A stretch of 17,086 nt of DNA from an uncultured Oscillospiraceae bacterium (GTDB lineage: Bacteria > Bacillota > Clostridia > Oscillospirales > Ruminococcaceae): the NCBI GenBank assembly GCA_934446565.1, contig CAKSEO010000051.1:1-17086 (forward strand), in the 5' to 3' direction. Within the stretch, counting starts at the first letter, position 1, and every line of letters begins with the position of its first letter. The notes below the pieces were generated by a model. It did not search any database and had not been told where the DNA came from. It saw nothing but the letters and a program-made list of their open reading frames with translations. Made by a program: the position numbers and the translations under genes. Shown here piece after piece: positions 8,961 through 15,595 of the stretch.

Positions 8961-8989
8961 ATTATATAATATTTTCCTCTTTAAGTCAA
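8961..8989 (-). promoter_or_regulatory. Promoter of the dockerin protein gene
   Basis: On the minus strand TTGACT (8984-8989), a 17-base spacer and TATAAT (8961-8966). The predicted start is near 8954, giving an AT-rich leader of about 68 nt before the ATG at 8886. Confidence 0.85.
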
Positions 8990-9032
8990 TAGAAAAAGTG
9001 AACTTTTACACTACATTGGGCAAAAATACCAG

Positions 9033-9060
9033 AAAAGCTCCCGCAGCACGCGGGAGCTTT
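9033..9060 (-). terminator. Terminator of the LysR/small-protein operon
   Basis: A perfect 11-bp stem, AAAGCTCCCGC (9034-9044) with GCGGGAGCTTT (9050-9060), and a 5-nt loop. On the minus strand it runs into TTTT. It begins 6 bases after the small-protein stop codon at 9066. Confidence 0.88.
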
Positions 9061-9065
9061 ACCAA

Positions 9066-9290
9066 TCATTTTTTAGAAACAGTGAACGCAATGCCGTCCT
9101 CTGAAAATTCAGCGGTGAATCCGCGTTCAGCAAAATACCCGGAAATGAACTCGCGCAGCGCGTCATTGCGCTTGTCCAGGGAAAAATACTGACCGCCGCA
9201 GCCGTCGTGGAAATGCACATGATCCGGGAAGTGCGCAGCGCATGCTTTTTTCAGTTCCAGCACCTCGTCGTATTGGAAATTGTAGCTCAA
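9066..9290 (-). CDS. Small conserved-looking protein coupled to the LysR gene (RDAC-like)
   Basis: A 74-residue acidic soluble protein. It has an N-terminal helix-like stretch, the core VHFHDGCGGQYFSLD (about residues 25-39) with a single Cys-Gly-Gly, and an alternating hydrophobic C-terminus (FTAEFSEDGIAFTV). The HDGCGGQ core resembles the RDACGGQ motif of small Firmicute proteins that I recall as the RDAC family; this is from memory and the role is unknown. Translation starts at TTG (9290-9288), which overlaps the TGA of the LysR gene in a TTGA junction. A strong AAGGAGGAG ribosome binding site inside the LysR 3' end supports that start, and no in-frame ATG lies near. The gene shares promoter and terminator with the regulator, so the two probably act in one circuit. 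Confidence 0.78.
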   Translation of the reverse strand: MSYNFQYDEVLELKKACAAHFPDHVHFHDGCGGQYFSLDKRNDALREFISGYFAERGFTAEFSEDGIAFTVSKK

Positions 9291-10231
9291 TTCTTCTCCT
9301 CCTTGTAGCCCTCGCAGCCGCTTAGATAGCGCCTCACCTCGCTGATGTAGACCTCCCCGATGTCGCTCAGGATGCTGTGTTTTTTTACAACGTAGCCTAT
9401 CTCCATGACTGTGTTGCGGTTGTGCTCGTCCTCACGGAAAGGCACTGCGCGGTACTCGCTGCCGTTGAGCTCCTCGCAGATTATCCCGGAGCACAGCGTG
9501 TATCCGTTCAGCCCGACCATCAGGTTGAGCTGCGTGGCGCGGTCGGTGCTTCTTATCATGCGCGGGTAGTCGTTGTCAGTCAGTATCTCCTCCGCGAAGA
9601 ATCCGCTCGCGTCCTCGCCCTGCTCAAAGACAAGGCAGGGGTAATCCGCAAGCTGCTCCAGCCCTATAGACTTTTCGTTTGCGAGGGGGTGGTCTTTCCA
9701 GAGGTAAACATACGCGCGGCAGTCTATCAGCGGCACGAATTCAAGCTCCAGGTCGTGGAGCATTTTACCGATCATGCGGCGATTGTAATCGCACTGGTAG
9801 ATTATCCCGACCTCGCTGCGGAATCCGCCAACGTCCCTCAGGACGTCCAGCGTCCTGGTCTCGCGAATCGCAAATTCAAAATTCAGCGTTCCGAAATTCT
9901 TCACCATTTCTACGAACGCCTTGACTGCAAAGGAGTAGTGCTGAGTTGACACGCCGAATTTCCGCCTTGCGCCGCCGGAGGTGCCGTACTTCTGGCGCAG
10001 CAGCTCATACTGCTGATATACCTGGCGGACGTACATCAGGAAATCCGCGCCCTCCGCCGTGACGGAAACTCCGCGGCTGCTGCGGACGAATAACTGTATC
10101 CCGACTTCCTTTTCGAGCTCGCGCACTGCGCTGGTCAGGGACGGCTGGGAAATAAAAAGCTGCTCCGCCGCCTTGTTCATGGAACCCTGTTCCGCAATAG
10201 TAAGCGCGTATTTCATCTGCTGCAATGTCAT
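9287..10231 (-). CDS. LysR-family transcriptional regulator
   Basis: A 314-residue DNA-binding regulator. Residues 1-60 form the winged helix-turn-helix typical of the family (MTLQQMKYAL, GSMNKAAEQL, SQPSLTSAVRELEKEVG, LFVR, TAEG). Residues 90-300 form the two-lobed effector domain, beginning FGVSTQHYSF. The effector is not evident. It is the first gene of a two-gene operon and its stop overlaps the start of the small downstream gene. LysR regulators often sit divergent to their target; here the upstream neighbour is the convergently placed end of another minus-strand unit, so no target can be named by position beyond the coupled small protein. The ATG is preceded by a modest GGGGAGAG. No cysteine pattern diagnostic of a redox sensor is seen. 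Confidence 0.92.
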   Translation of the reverse strand: MTLQQMKYALTIAEQGSMNKAAEQLFISQPSLTSAVRELEKEVGIQLFVRSSRGVSVTAEGADFLMYVRQVYQQYELLRQKYGTSGGARRKFGVSTQHYSFAVKAFVEMVKNFGTLNFEFAIRETRTLDVLRDVGGFRSEVGIIYQCDYNRRMIGKMLHDLELEFVPLIDCRAYVYLWKDHPLANEKSIGLEQLADYPCLVFEQGEDASGFFAEEILTDNDYPRMIRSTDRATQLNLMVGLNGYTLCSGIICEELNGSEYRAVPFREDEHNRNTVMEIGYVVKKHSILSDIGEVYISEVRRYLSGCEGYKEEKN

Positions 10232-10263
10232 AGTATCTCTCCCCGTGGAAGTATTATGCTGCG

Positions 10264-10292
10264 ATTATACCACATTCAGCGAAAGCTGTCAA
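10264..10292 (-). promoter_or_regulatory. Consensus promoter of the LysR operon
   Basis: On the minus strand a perfect TTGACA (10287-10292), a 17-base spacer and a perfect TATAAT (10264-10269) with TGG just before it (extended -10). Predicted start near 10257, so the leader is about 26 nt. A full-consensus promoter is unusually strong for a regulator gene and suggests control by repression. Confidence 0.88.
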
Positions 10293-10336
10293 GCTTTTTA
10301 TATGGGGCAGGGTAGGCAATAGAAATCACCTATAGC

Positions 10337-10366
10337 AAAACGGCGCGCCCTTGGCGGAGCGCACCG
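10337..10366 (-). terminator. Terminator after the hemerythrin gene
   Basis: On the minus strand CGGTGCGC (10359-10366) pairs with GCGCGCCG (10341-10348) with one G-U pair, followed by TTTT (10337-10340 on the plus strand). It begins a few bases after the stop at 10373. Confidence 0.75.
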
Positions 10367-10372
10367 TGTATG

Positions 10373-10765
10373 TTACTTGTTGAGGAATGCGCCGAGCTTC
10401 TTGTCCTCGGTGCGGATGTGGCTGACCAGCAGGCTCACATGCCCGTTGAGCTTGGCGAGGTCTGCGATACTTGCGTCGCCGGACATCCCCGCAGTTATTT
10501 CCCGGAGGGTCTGCTTGTATTTCTCGTGAAACGCGTGGTGCGCCTCGTAGCCGGGATATCCGCTCTGTTTCTGGAGCTGCTCCTCGTGTGTGAAGTGACG
10601 TTCGACATAGTCGTTGAGAAACTTTACGGTCTCGCTCATCTTGGCGCGCCCCTTGCCCTCGCTGCATGCCTCAAGCAGGGCGTTTACTGCGTTCAGCAGT
10701 TCGCGATGTTCGTTGTCTATAATGCGGTTGCCAGTTTCCAGTTCCTTTGTGAATTCGTATCTCAT
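10373..10765 (-). CDS. Bacteriohemerythrin
   Basis: A 130-residue single-domain, four-helix-bundle di-iron protein of the hemerythrin family, cytoplasmic. All seven expected iron ligands can be placed: H20 (DNEHREL), H57 and E61 (HFTHE), H76 and H80 (HHAFH), and H116 and D121 (HIRTED). Known members reversibly bind O2 and serve in oxygen storage, sensing or scavenging, which suits a strict anaerobe exposed to traces of oxygen. I chose the ATG at 10765, not the ATG at 10852, because GAGGAG stands 8 nt before it, the family sequence starts there (MRYEFTKELETGN), and the 29 extra residues would run into the tRNA terminator hairpin. No strong promoter is visible between the tRNA terminator and this gene. 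Confidence 0.92.
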   Translation of the reverse strand: MRYEFTKELETGNRIIDNEHRELLNAVNALLEACSEGKGRAKMSETVKFLNDYVERHFTHEEQLQKQSGYPGYEAHHAFHEKYKQTLREITAGMSGDASIADLAKLNGHVSLLVSHIRTEDKKLGAFLNK

Positions 10766-10841
10766 GATGTTTTCTCCTCTTTCAGAACAAGTTTTTCCTG
10801 ATACTAAAACGACCGCCCTTACGGACAGCCGGTAAAATAAT

Positions 10842-10867
10842 TTTAGCCGCACATAAGTGCGGCTAAA
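10842..10867 (-). terminator. Hairpin following tRNA-Ser, probable terminator
   Basis: A perfect 11-bp stem, TTTAGCCGCAC (10842-10852) with GTGCGGCTAAA (10857-10867), and an ATAA loop, directly after the tRNA 3' CCA. On the minus strand it is followed by ATTATTTT, an interrupted U-tract, so it may be leaky and let transcription reach the hemerythrin gene. Confidence 0.7.
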
Positions 10868-10869
10868 TG

Positions 10870-10960
10870 TGGCGGACAGGGAGGGATTCGAACCCTCGAA
10901 CGGGTTTAATCGTTACACGATTTCCAATCGTGCGCCTTAGACCAGCTCAGCCACCTGTCC
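10870..10960 (-). tRNA. tRNA-Ser (anticodon GGA)
   Basis: On the minus strand the acceptor GGACAGG (10954-10960) pairs with CCTGTCC (10874-10880). The discriminator is G at 10873 and the 3' CCA is encoded (10870-10872). The anticodon loop TTGGAAA (10921-10927) sits on a perfect CACGA/TCGTG stem, giving anticodon GGA, which reads UCC and UCU serine codons. A long variable arm (about AACGATTAAACCCGTT) and the TTCGAAT T-loop confirm a class II serine tRNA. Confidence 0.96.
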
Positions 10961-11021
10961 ATGTCTTGTTATTGAGAGCTTTATTTTCTGTCGAGCTCTT
11001 TCTGTTCGTTTCGACTTGTCT

Positions 11022-11050
11022 ATTATAGCACATCGTTTTCATTTTGTCAA
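11022..11050 (-). promoter_or_regulatory. Consensus promoter of tRNA-Ser
   Basis: On the minus strand TTGACA (11045-11050), a 17-base spacer and TATAAT (11022-11027) with TGC immediately upstream (extended -10). Predicted start near 11015, so RNase P would remove a leader of roughly 55 nt. Strength fits a stable RNA gene. Confidence 0.9.
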
Positions 11051-11121
11051 GCACTTTTTTTAAAAAAATTCTATTTTTTTAACCGGAGCATATTAAAGCG
11101 AATAAACGCATGGAAAACTTT

Positions 11122-11156
11122 AGTCAACACCGCACGATATTTGTGTGGTGTTGATT
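11122..11156. repeat. 14-bp imperfect inverted repeat
   Basis: AGTCAACACCGCAC (11122-11135) and GTGTGGTGTTGATT (11143-11156) pair over 14 positions with two G-U type pairs and a 7-nt loop. It directly abuts the next hairpin. No good U-tract follows on either strand. Confidence 0.65.
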
Positions 11157-11195
11157 AAACTCCCGCATTCACTGTCGGCGGATGCGGGAGTTTTT
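11157..11195. terminator. Hairpin terminator after the met/aminotransferase operon
   Basis: A perfect 12-bp stem, AAACTCCCGCAT (11157-11168) with ATGCGGGAGTTT (11182-11193), and a 13-nt loop. The plus strand runs into TTTTT (11191-11195), a good U-tract. On the minus strand, where the operon ends at 11219, only TTT closes the stem, so termination there may rely on both tandem hairpins. Confidence 0.65.
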
Positions 11196-11218
11196 CAACA
11201 TTATATCAACTTTCGGTA

Positions 11219-12388
11219 TCAGCGCGCTGCGGGGAGCTTTTTGCGGATATCCTGGAGACGTTCCAGGGCGGCGTTGAGCGTAGCGTCCTGCTTTGCGAAG
11301 TGCAGTCTGATGTAACGGTTCTCCGGCTCGCGGAAGAAGCTGGAGCCAGGAACTGCGCCTACTCCGACATGCTCAGCAAGAGCCTCGCAGAGCTTGAGGT
11401 CGCTTTCGTAGCCGAACTCGGAAACGTCCACCATGACGTAGTACGCGCCCTGGGGTACGTTATGCTGGATCCCTATGCGGTCAAGACCGTCAAGGAACAG
11501 CTTGCGCATGTGGGTGTACTTGTCCTGGAGCCACTTGTAGTAATCGTCGCCGAATTTCAGCCCGACTACCGCCGCTTCCTGTAAAGGAGCCGCAGCGCCT
11601 ACCGTCAGGAAGTCGTGGACTTTCTTCACGCGGTCGGTTATCTCGGGCGGAGCGATGACGTAGCCCAGTCTCCAGCCGGTGATAGAGTAGGTCTTGGAGA
11701 GGGAGGAGCAGCAAATGGTACGCTTCCTCATGCCCGGGAGGGTGGAGAAATAAACGTGCTTGTTCGGCGCGTAGAGGATGTGTTCGTACACCTCGTCGGT
11801 GATAACGTAGGTGTCGTACTTCTCCGCGAGGTCGGCGATTATTTGTAGCTCGTTGCGGGTGAACACCTTGCCGCAGGGGTTGGAGGGATTGCAGAGAATC
11901 AGAGCTTTCGGGTGCTGCCTGAACGCAGCTTCAAGCACGTCCGCGTCGAAGTTGTACTCCGGAGGAACCAGCGGAACGTAAATAGGCTCAGCGCCGGATA
12001 GGATAGCGTCCGCGCCGTAGTTCTCGTAGAACGGCGAGAAAACTATCACCTTGTCGCCGGGGTTGGTAACGGACAGCATAGCCGCCATCATAGCTTCCGT
12101 GGAGCCGCAGGTAACGACTATCTCGGAGTTGGGGTCGATATCGTAGCCCATGAAGTGCTTCTGCTTTGCGGCAACAGCGTCGCGGAAGTTCTGTGAACCC
12201 CAGGTCGTCGCGTACTGGTGGAAATCCTCCTTAGTCACCTCGGCGAGGCGGTTCAGTATCTCCTTGGGAGGCTCAAAGTCCGGGAATCCCTGGGAGAGGT
12301 TCACCGCGCCGTACTGGTTGGATATTCTGGTCATGCGGCGAATTACCGAATCAGTAAATCCCGCTGTTCTGAGTGAAAGGTCTGTCAT
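11219..12388 (-). CDS. PLP-dependent class I/II aminotransferase
   Basis: A 389-residue fold-type I aminotransferase, cytoplasmic. Motifs: LSQGFPDF (31-38), GSTEA phosphate-binding loop (95-99), NPSNPCGK with N170 (167-174), TDEVYEH with D198 and Y201, SSLSKTYSITGWRLGY with PLP lysine K232, and RLHF with the carboxylate-binding arginine R361. The GFPDF start and overall layout fit the group of kynurenine/methionine (YbdL, KAT) and PatA-like enzymes, which often act on methionine or aromatic amino acids and 4-methylthio-2-oxobutanoate. It is the last gene of the metNIQ operon: its ATG lies 11 bases after the oxidase stop and AAGGGG overlaps that stop, so it is translationally coupled. Amino-group exchange with the oxidase product is the likely job; exact substrate is inferred. 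Confidence 0.92.
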   Translation of the reverse strand: MTDLSLRTAGFTDSVIRRMTRISNQYGAVNLSQGFPDFEPPKEILNRLAEVTKEDFHQYATTWGSQNFRDAVAAKQKHFMGYDIDPNSEIVVTCGSTEAMMAAMLSVTNPGDKVIVFSPFYENYGADAILSGAEPIYVPLVPPEYNFDADVLEAAFRQHPKALILCNPSNPCGKVFTRNELQIIADLAEKYDTYVITDEVYEHILYAPNKHVYFSTLPGMRKRTICCSSLSKTYSITGWRLGYVIAPPEITDRVKKVHDFLTVGAAAPLQEAAVVGLKFGDDYYKWLQDKYTHMRKLFLDGLDRIGIQHNVPQGAYYVMVDVSEFGYESDLKLCEALAEHVGVGAVPGSSFFREPENRYIRLHFAKQDATLNAALERLQDIRKKLPAAR

Positions 12389-12399
12389 GTCTGTTCCCC

Positions 12400-13764
12400 T
12401 TATTTAAGATAAGAAATGTGGTCGTTGAGGATGTGCTTCGGGTCGAATGCGGTCTTGATGGAGCGCATAAGCTCGAGGTTCTCCGGAGCAGTCGCGCCGA
12501 GGAAGTACGGGCGCTTCGCAATGCCTATTCCGTGTTCTCCGGATGTCAGTCCGCCGAGGGAGTAGGCGTAGTTGTAAACGGTGGTCATGTTCTCGTGGAG
12601 GTCGTGCTCCCACTCAGCGCCGGAGCGTGTTCCGCGTACCATGCAGAGATGTACGTTGCCATCGCCGGCGTGTCCGAATGCTACCATCTGCATGCCGGAT
12701 TTCTTTTCGGTCTCGTGGACGAATTTGATGAAATCGGCGGTGCGGTTTATCGGAACTACCAGGTCTACCGGCTCCTGTTCGCTGACTGCTTCCACAGCCT
12801 TTACTAGACAGCCGCGTATTTTCCAGATGTTCGCGGCGGCTGCGGGGTCGTCCAGAGTGATGTAATCCAGCGCTCCGGCTTTCATCGCTACCTCGCGTAC
12901 TCTCGCGGCGCTGTCCGAAACGGAATTTTCAGTGCCGTCGAATGTAAGGATGATGTACGCGCCGGCTTCCGGAACCGGGAATTTCAGCCCGGTGAATTTC
13001 TCGCCGAGTTCCACAACGGTGCGCTCGGTGAACTCGATAGCGGTAGGGTTGGCGTTGGCGCGGATAATGCTCAGTACGCCGGAGATACCAGTGGACAGGT
13101 CGGGGAACGGAACAACTACGGAAAGCGACTTCTCGGGCTTGGGGACAAGCTTGAGAATGCACTTGGTAATGACTGCAAGCGTACCCTCGGAGCCGATGAC
13201 GATATGCTTGAGGGAAAGTCCGCTCGCGTCCTTGACGTTCTTTGTGCCTGCCTTGACTACGCTGCCGTCTGCAAGTACCAGCTCCAGCCCGCGCACATAA
13301 TCGCGGGTAACGCCGTACTTAACGGCTCTCATTCCGCCTGCGTTGGTGGAGATGTTGCCGCCGATGGTGGCGATTTTCTCGCCCGGGTCGGGGGGATAGA
13401 ACAGTCCTTTGGATTCGACCAGCTTCTGGAAATCCTGCAAAACTACGCCGGGTTCTACCACTGCGGTGAAAGTCTCCTCGTCTATTTCAAGCACGCGGTT
13501 CATCAGCGACATGTCAAGGATTATGCCCTCGCCGTGGGGAACGGTCGAGCCGACAAGGTTTGTTCCCGCGCCGCGCGGAGTTACCGGAAGTCCGCGGTCG
13601 TTCGCGAATTTCATTACCGCGCTGACCTCCTCGGTGGACTTCGGGAACACCAGCGCTGCGGCTGTGCCCTTGAGTCTGCCCAGTGTGTCGGAGAGGTACT
13701 TGTCCTCTATGTTTCCGAGCTTTACTCTTTCCGGGTCGGGAATTATATTCAGAAGCTCTTTCAT
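12400..13764 (-). CDS. FAD-linked 2-hydroxyacid dehydrogenase (GlcD/LDHD-type)
   Basis: A 454-residue flavoprotein of the FAD-binding 4/FAD oxidase C family. The N-terminal FAD domain has PRGAGTNLVG (63-72), GEKIATIGGNISTNAGG (128-144), DYVRGLELVLADGS (155-168) and GSEGTLAVIT (191-200). The C-terminal domain has the metal-binding GHAGDGNVH (364-372) and EHGIGIAK (410-417). Relatives oxidise D-2-hydroxyacids (D-lactate, glycolate, D-2-hydroxyglutarate and others) to 2-oxoacids, passing electrons to ETF or a quinone; no etfAB genes lie beside it here. I take the ATG at 13764, preceded by GGAGGA, not the ATG at 13839, whose 25 extra residues are encoded by a palindromic intergenic element. Between metQ and the aminotransferase it probably supplies the oxoacid for the latter. 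Confidence 0.9.
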   Translation of the reverse strand: MKELLNIIPDPERVKLGNIEDKYLSDTLGRLKGTAAALVFPKSTEEVSAVMKFANDRGLPVTPRGAGTNLVGSTVPHGEGIILDMSLMNRVLEIDEETFTAVVEPGVVLQDFQKLVESKGLFYPPDPGEKIATIGGNISTNAGGMRAVKYGVTRDYVRGLELVLADGSVVKAGTKNVKDASGLSLKHIVIGSEGTLAVITKCILKLVPKPEKSLSVVVPFPDLSTGISGVLSIIRANANPTAIEFTERTVVELGEKFTGLKFPVPEAGAYIILTFDGTENSVSDSAARVREVAMKAGALDYITLDDPAAAANIWKIRGCLVKAVEAVSEQEPVDLVVPINRTADFIKFVHETEKKSGMQMVAFGHAGDGNVHLCMVRGTRSGAEWEHDLHENMTTVYNYAYSLGGLTSGEHGIGIAKRPYFLGATAPENLELMRSIKTAFDPKHILNDHISYLK

Positions 13765-13782
13765 TACTATTCCTCCAATAAA

Positions 13783-13850
13783 AATTCGGAACACAGGCGC
13801 CGTCCGCAGGTATTTTGAATATCCGCGGAGCGGCACCATGATTCCGAATT
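13783..13850. repeat. Palindromic intergenic element between metQ and the oxidase gene
   Basis: AATTCGGAA (13783-13791) is the exact reverse complement of TTCCGAATT (13842-13850). Inside, GGCGCC and GGTGCC pair with one G-U, then CTGCGG-like and CCGCGG arms, leaving a small A/T-rich apex near 13812-13820. The result is a long interrupted stem of about 68 nt within the operon mRNA. It looks like a small palindromic repeat of the REP/MITE type, but a second copy is not present in this window. Confidence 0.6.
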
Positions 13851-13871
13851 GCGAATTATGAATTCCGAATT
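13844..13871. repeat. Four tandem 7-bp NNGAATT units
   Basis: CCGAATT, GCGAATT, ATGAATT and CCGAATT follow one another without gaps and run into the metQ stop codon (13870-13872). The first unit overlaps the right arm of the palindromic element. Confidence 0.7.
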
Positions 13872-14841
13872 AGCCTAATGTCCAAGCGGGAACGAAGAAT
13901 CCCTTGAACTCGTTGTTGTAGATGTCGATGGTGTCCTGAGACTGGTAAGCTTCAACGATGCGCTTGTAAACAGGGTTCTCAGCGTCCTCGGTGCGTACTG
14001 CGATCAGGCAGTAGTAGCTGTTGTCAGCGTACTCGCTCTCCTTGTAGATAGCGTCGTCTGCGGTAAGACCGCTGTCGAGAGCGTAGTTGCCGTTGATAAC
14101 TGCGAGGTCAACGTCCTGGATAACGGAGTAAACGAGATTTGCGTCTACCTCAACGAACTCTACCGGTACAACGTAGTCGGTGATGTCGCTTATCTCAGGG
14201 GAAGCGCCTGCGTCAGGATTGATGGTGAAGAAGCCAGCGCTTTCGAGGAGCTTGAGCGCTCTGCCCTCGTTGGTAACGTCGTTCGGAACTGCTATCTTGA
14301 GGGTGTCGGTGGAAGCGAGGGCGCTCTCGATGGTGTAGTCCTTAGCGGTGTAGATGTTCATTGCTACGATGTAGGTATCGCCGATGGCGGTCAGGTCGTA
14401 GCCGTTGGAAGCAACGTCGTTGTTGAAGTAAGCGTGGTGCTGGAATGCGTTCATGTCGATCTCGCCGCTGTTGAGCGCGTTGTTCGGGATGTTGAAGCTG
14501 GTGAACTGCTCATATTCGATGTTTATCCCCTCGGGAGCGAGCTTCTCTTTGATGGGGTTCCAGATGTCCTCGTATACGTTGCCGGTGAGACCGATCTTAA
14601 CGGTAACGGGGTTCTCAGGGGAGTAAGCGGCTTCGCTGTCTGCGTTATCTGCGTTATCTGCGTTGTCGGAGTTCTCAGCGGTGGAAGCGCTCTCTGCTGC
14701 GGAAGAATCAGCCGCAGAGGAATCAGCGGAGCTGTCAGCCGCGGAGGAAGAACTGGAGGAAGTATTGCCGCTGCAAGCGGTCAGGGATAATGCGGCAAGA
14801 ACTGCTGCGAGGGAAAATGCGAACTTATTTCTGATAGACAT
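13870..14841 (-). CDS. metQ: MetQ-type methionine-binding lipoprotein (NlpA family)
   Basis: A 323-residue lipoprotein. The signal peptide ends in lipobox LTAC, so Cys23 would be lipidated and the protein anchored outside the membrane. Residues 26-72 are a low-complexity Ser/Ala/Asp tether with DSSA-like and three NAD(N) repeats. The binding domain follows, with family hallmarks DMNAFQHHAY (129-138), PNDVTNEGRAL (186-196) and INGNYAL (249-255). It delivers methionine, and in known systems also D-methionine or derivatives, to MetNI. The tether is longer than in most MetQ proteins and also makes the gene locally repetitive. AAGGAG stands before the ATG. It is third in the operon, 73 bases after metI. 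Substrate specificity within the NlpA family cannot be read exactly. Confidence 0.92.
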   Translation of the reverse strand: MSIRNKFAFSLAAVLAALSLTACSGNTSSSSSSAADSSADSSAADSSAAESASTAENSDNADNADNADSEAAYSPENPVTVKIGLTGNVYEDIWNPIKEKLAPEGINIEYEQFTSFNIPNNALNSGEIDMNAFQHHAYFNNDVASNGYDLTAIGDTYIVAMNIYTAKDYTIESALASTDTLKIAVPNDVTNEGRALKLLESAGFFTINPDAGASPEISDITDYVVPVEFVEVDANLVYSVIQDVDLAVINGNYALDSGLTADDAIYKESEYADNSYYCLIAVRTEDAENPVYKRIVEAYQSQDTIDIYNNEFKGFFVPAWTLG

Positions 14842-14914
14842 GGTATTTGTTCTCCTTTGAACTTGTTTTGTTTAGTTGTATTTATTTCCGGTCGGCTACG
14901 TTGCCATTGACTGG

Positions 14915-15595
14915 TTATTTTTCTGTTTTCTTTGCGATGATGTTGCCGGCTATCTGTATCACCTGAACGATGAGCACCAGAACGATAACTGCGGCAACGA
15001 TGATATCGTAGTAGTTACGCTGAACGCCCTGAACATACGCGAAGTTACCCAGACCGCCCGCGCCGACTGCGCCAGCCATCGCGGTAAGTCCGACGAGGTT
15101 TATCAGCGTTATCGTGATACCGCGGGAAAGCGCCGGAATGCTCTCGCGGAGGTACACTCTGAAAATGATTCCGAGCTTTGAGCAGCCCATTGATTGTGCT
15201 GCTTCGATAAGACCGGGGTTGACGCCCGCAAGCGCCGCCTCAGCCTGGCGCGAGAAGAACGGAACGGTCCCGACGATGAGCGGGAATATCGAACCTGCAA
15301 CGCCTATCGAGGTTCCGCTGATGATACGCGTCAGCGGGATAAGCAGGAACAGCAGTATGATGAACGGTATCGAACGCAGAAGGTTGATAATGATATCCAG
15401 CACGCGATAAACTACTGCATTTTCAAGCAGACCGCCCTTTTTCGTCACGGTCAGCAGGATACCCAGCGCCATTCCGATGACGAGTATATACAGCGCGGAA
15501 ATGCCGGTCATCGCCAGCGTTTCAAGCGTAGCGTTCCACAGAGCCGGGAGCTTTGGGATAACGTTAGGCATGATGCTTTCAAAGAACTCACGCAC
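14915..15595 (-). CDS. metI: MetI-type methionine ABC transporter permease
   Basis: A 226-residue inner-membrane permease with about five membrane helices (near residues 25-50, 65-90, 95-115, 160-185 and 198-218). The EAA coupling loop that docks on MetN is EAAQSMGCSKLGIIFRVYLR (131-150). The C-terminal GAVGAGGLGNFA (175-186) is typical of MetI. Translation starts at GTG (15595-15593) inside the last codons of metN (8-base overlap). GGAGGTGAT, a full match to the anti-Shine-Dalgarno, lies 5 nt upstream, so coupling to metN is strong. It forms the MetNI channel with the proteins encoded on either side. Confidence 0.95.
   Translation of the reverse strand: MREFFESIMPNVIPKLPALWNATLETLAMTGISALYILVIGMALGILLTVTKKGGLLENAVVYRVLDIIINLLRSIPFIILLFLLIPLTRIISGTSIGVAGSIFPLIVGTVPFFSRQAEAALAGVNPGLIEAAQSMGCSKLGIIFRVYLRESIPALSRGITITLINLVGLTAMAGAVGAGGLGNFAYVQGVQRNYYDIIVAAVIVLVLIVQVIQIAGNIIAKKTEK

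Noticed and set aside
9377..9949. Plus-strand ORF opposite the LysR gene
   Set aside because: Antisense reading of a clear LysR gene, without a ribosome binding site.
10640..10655. GGCGCGCCCCTTG inside the hemerythrin gene, resembling the edge palindrome
   Set aside because: It encodes a conserved part of the protein in frame and shares only a short GC-rich core.
10766..10852. N-terminal extension of the hemerythrin ORF
   Set aside because: The upstream ATG lies in the tRNA terminator stem, lacks a ribosome binding site, and the added residues do not belong to the family; the ATG at 10765 has GAGGAG at good spacing.
12373..13818. Several plus-strand ORFs opposite the dehydrogenase
   Set aside because: They are antisense to conserved FAD-domain motifs and have no supporting signals.
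13765..13839. N-terminal extension of the FAD-linked dehydrogenase
   Set aside because: The extra 25 residues are encoded by the palindromic intergenic element; the ATG at 13764 has a GGAGGA site.
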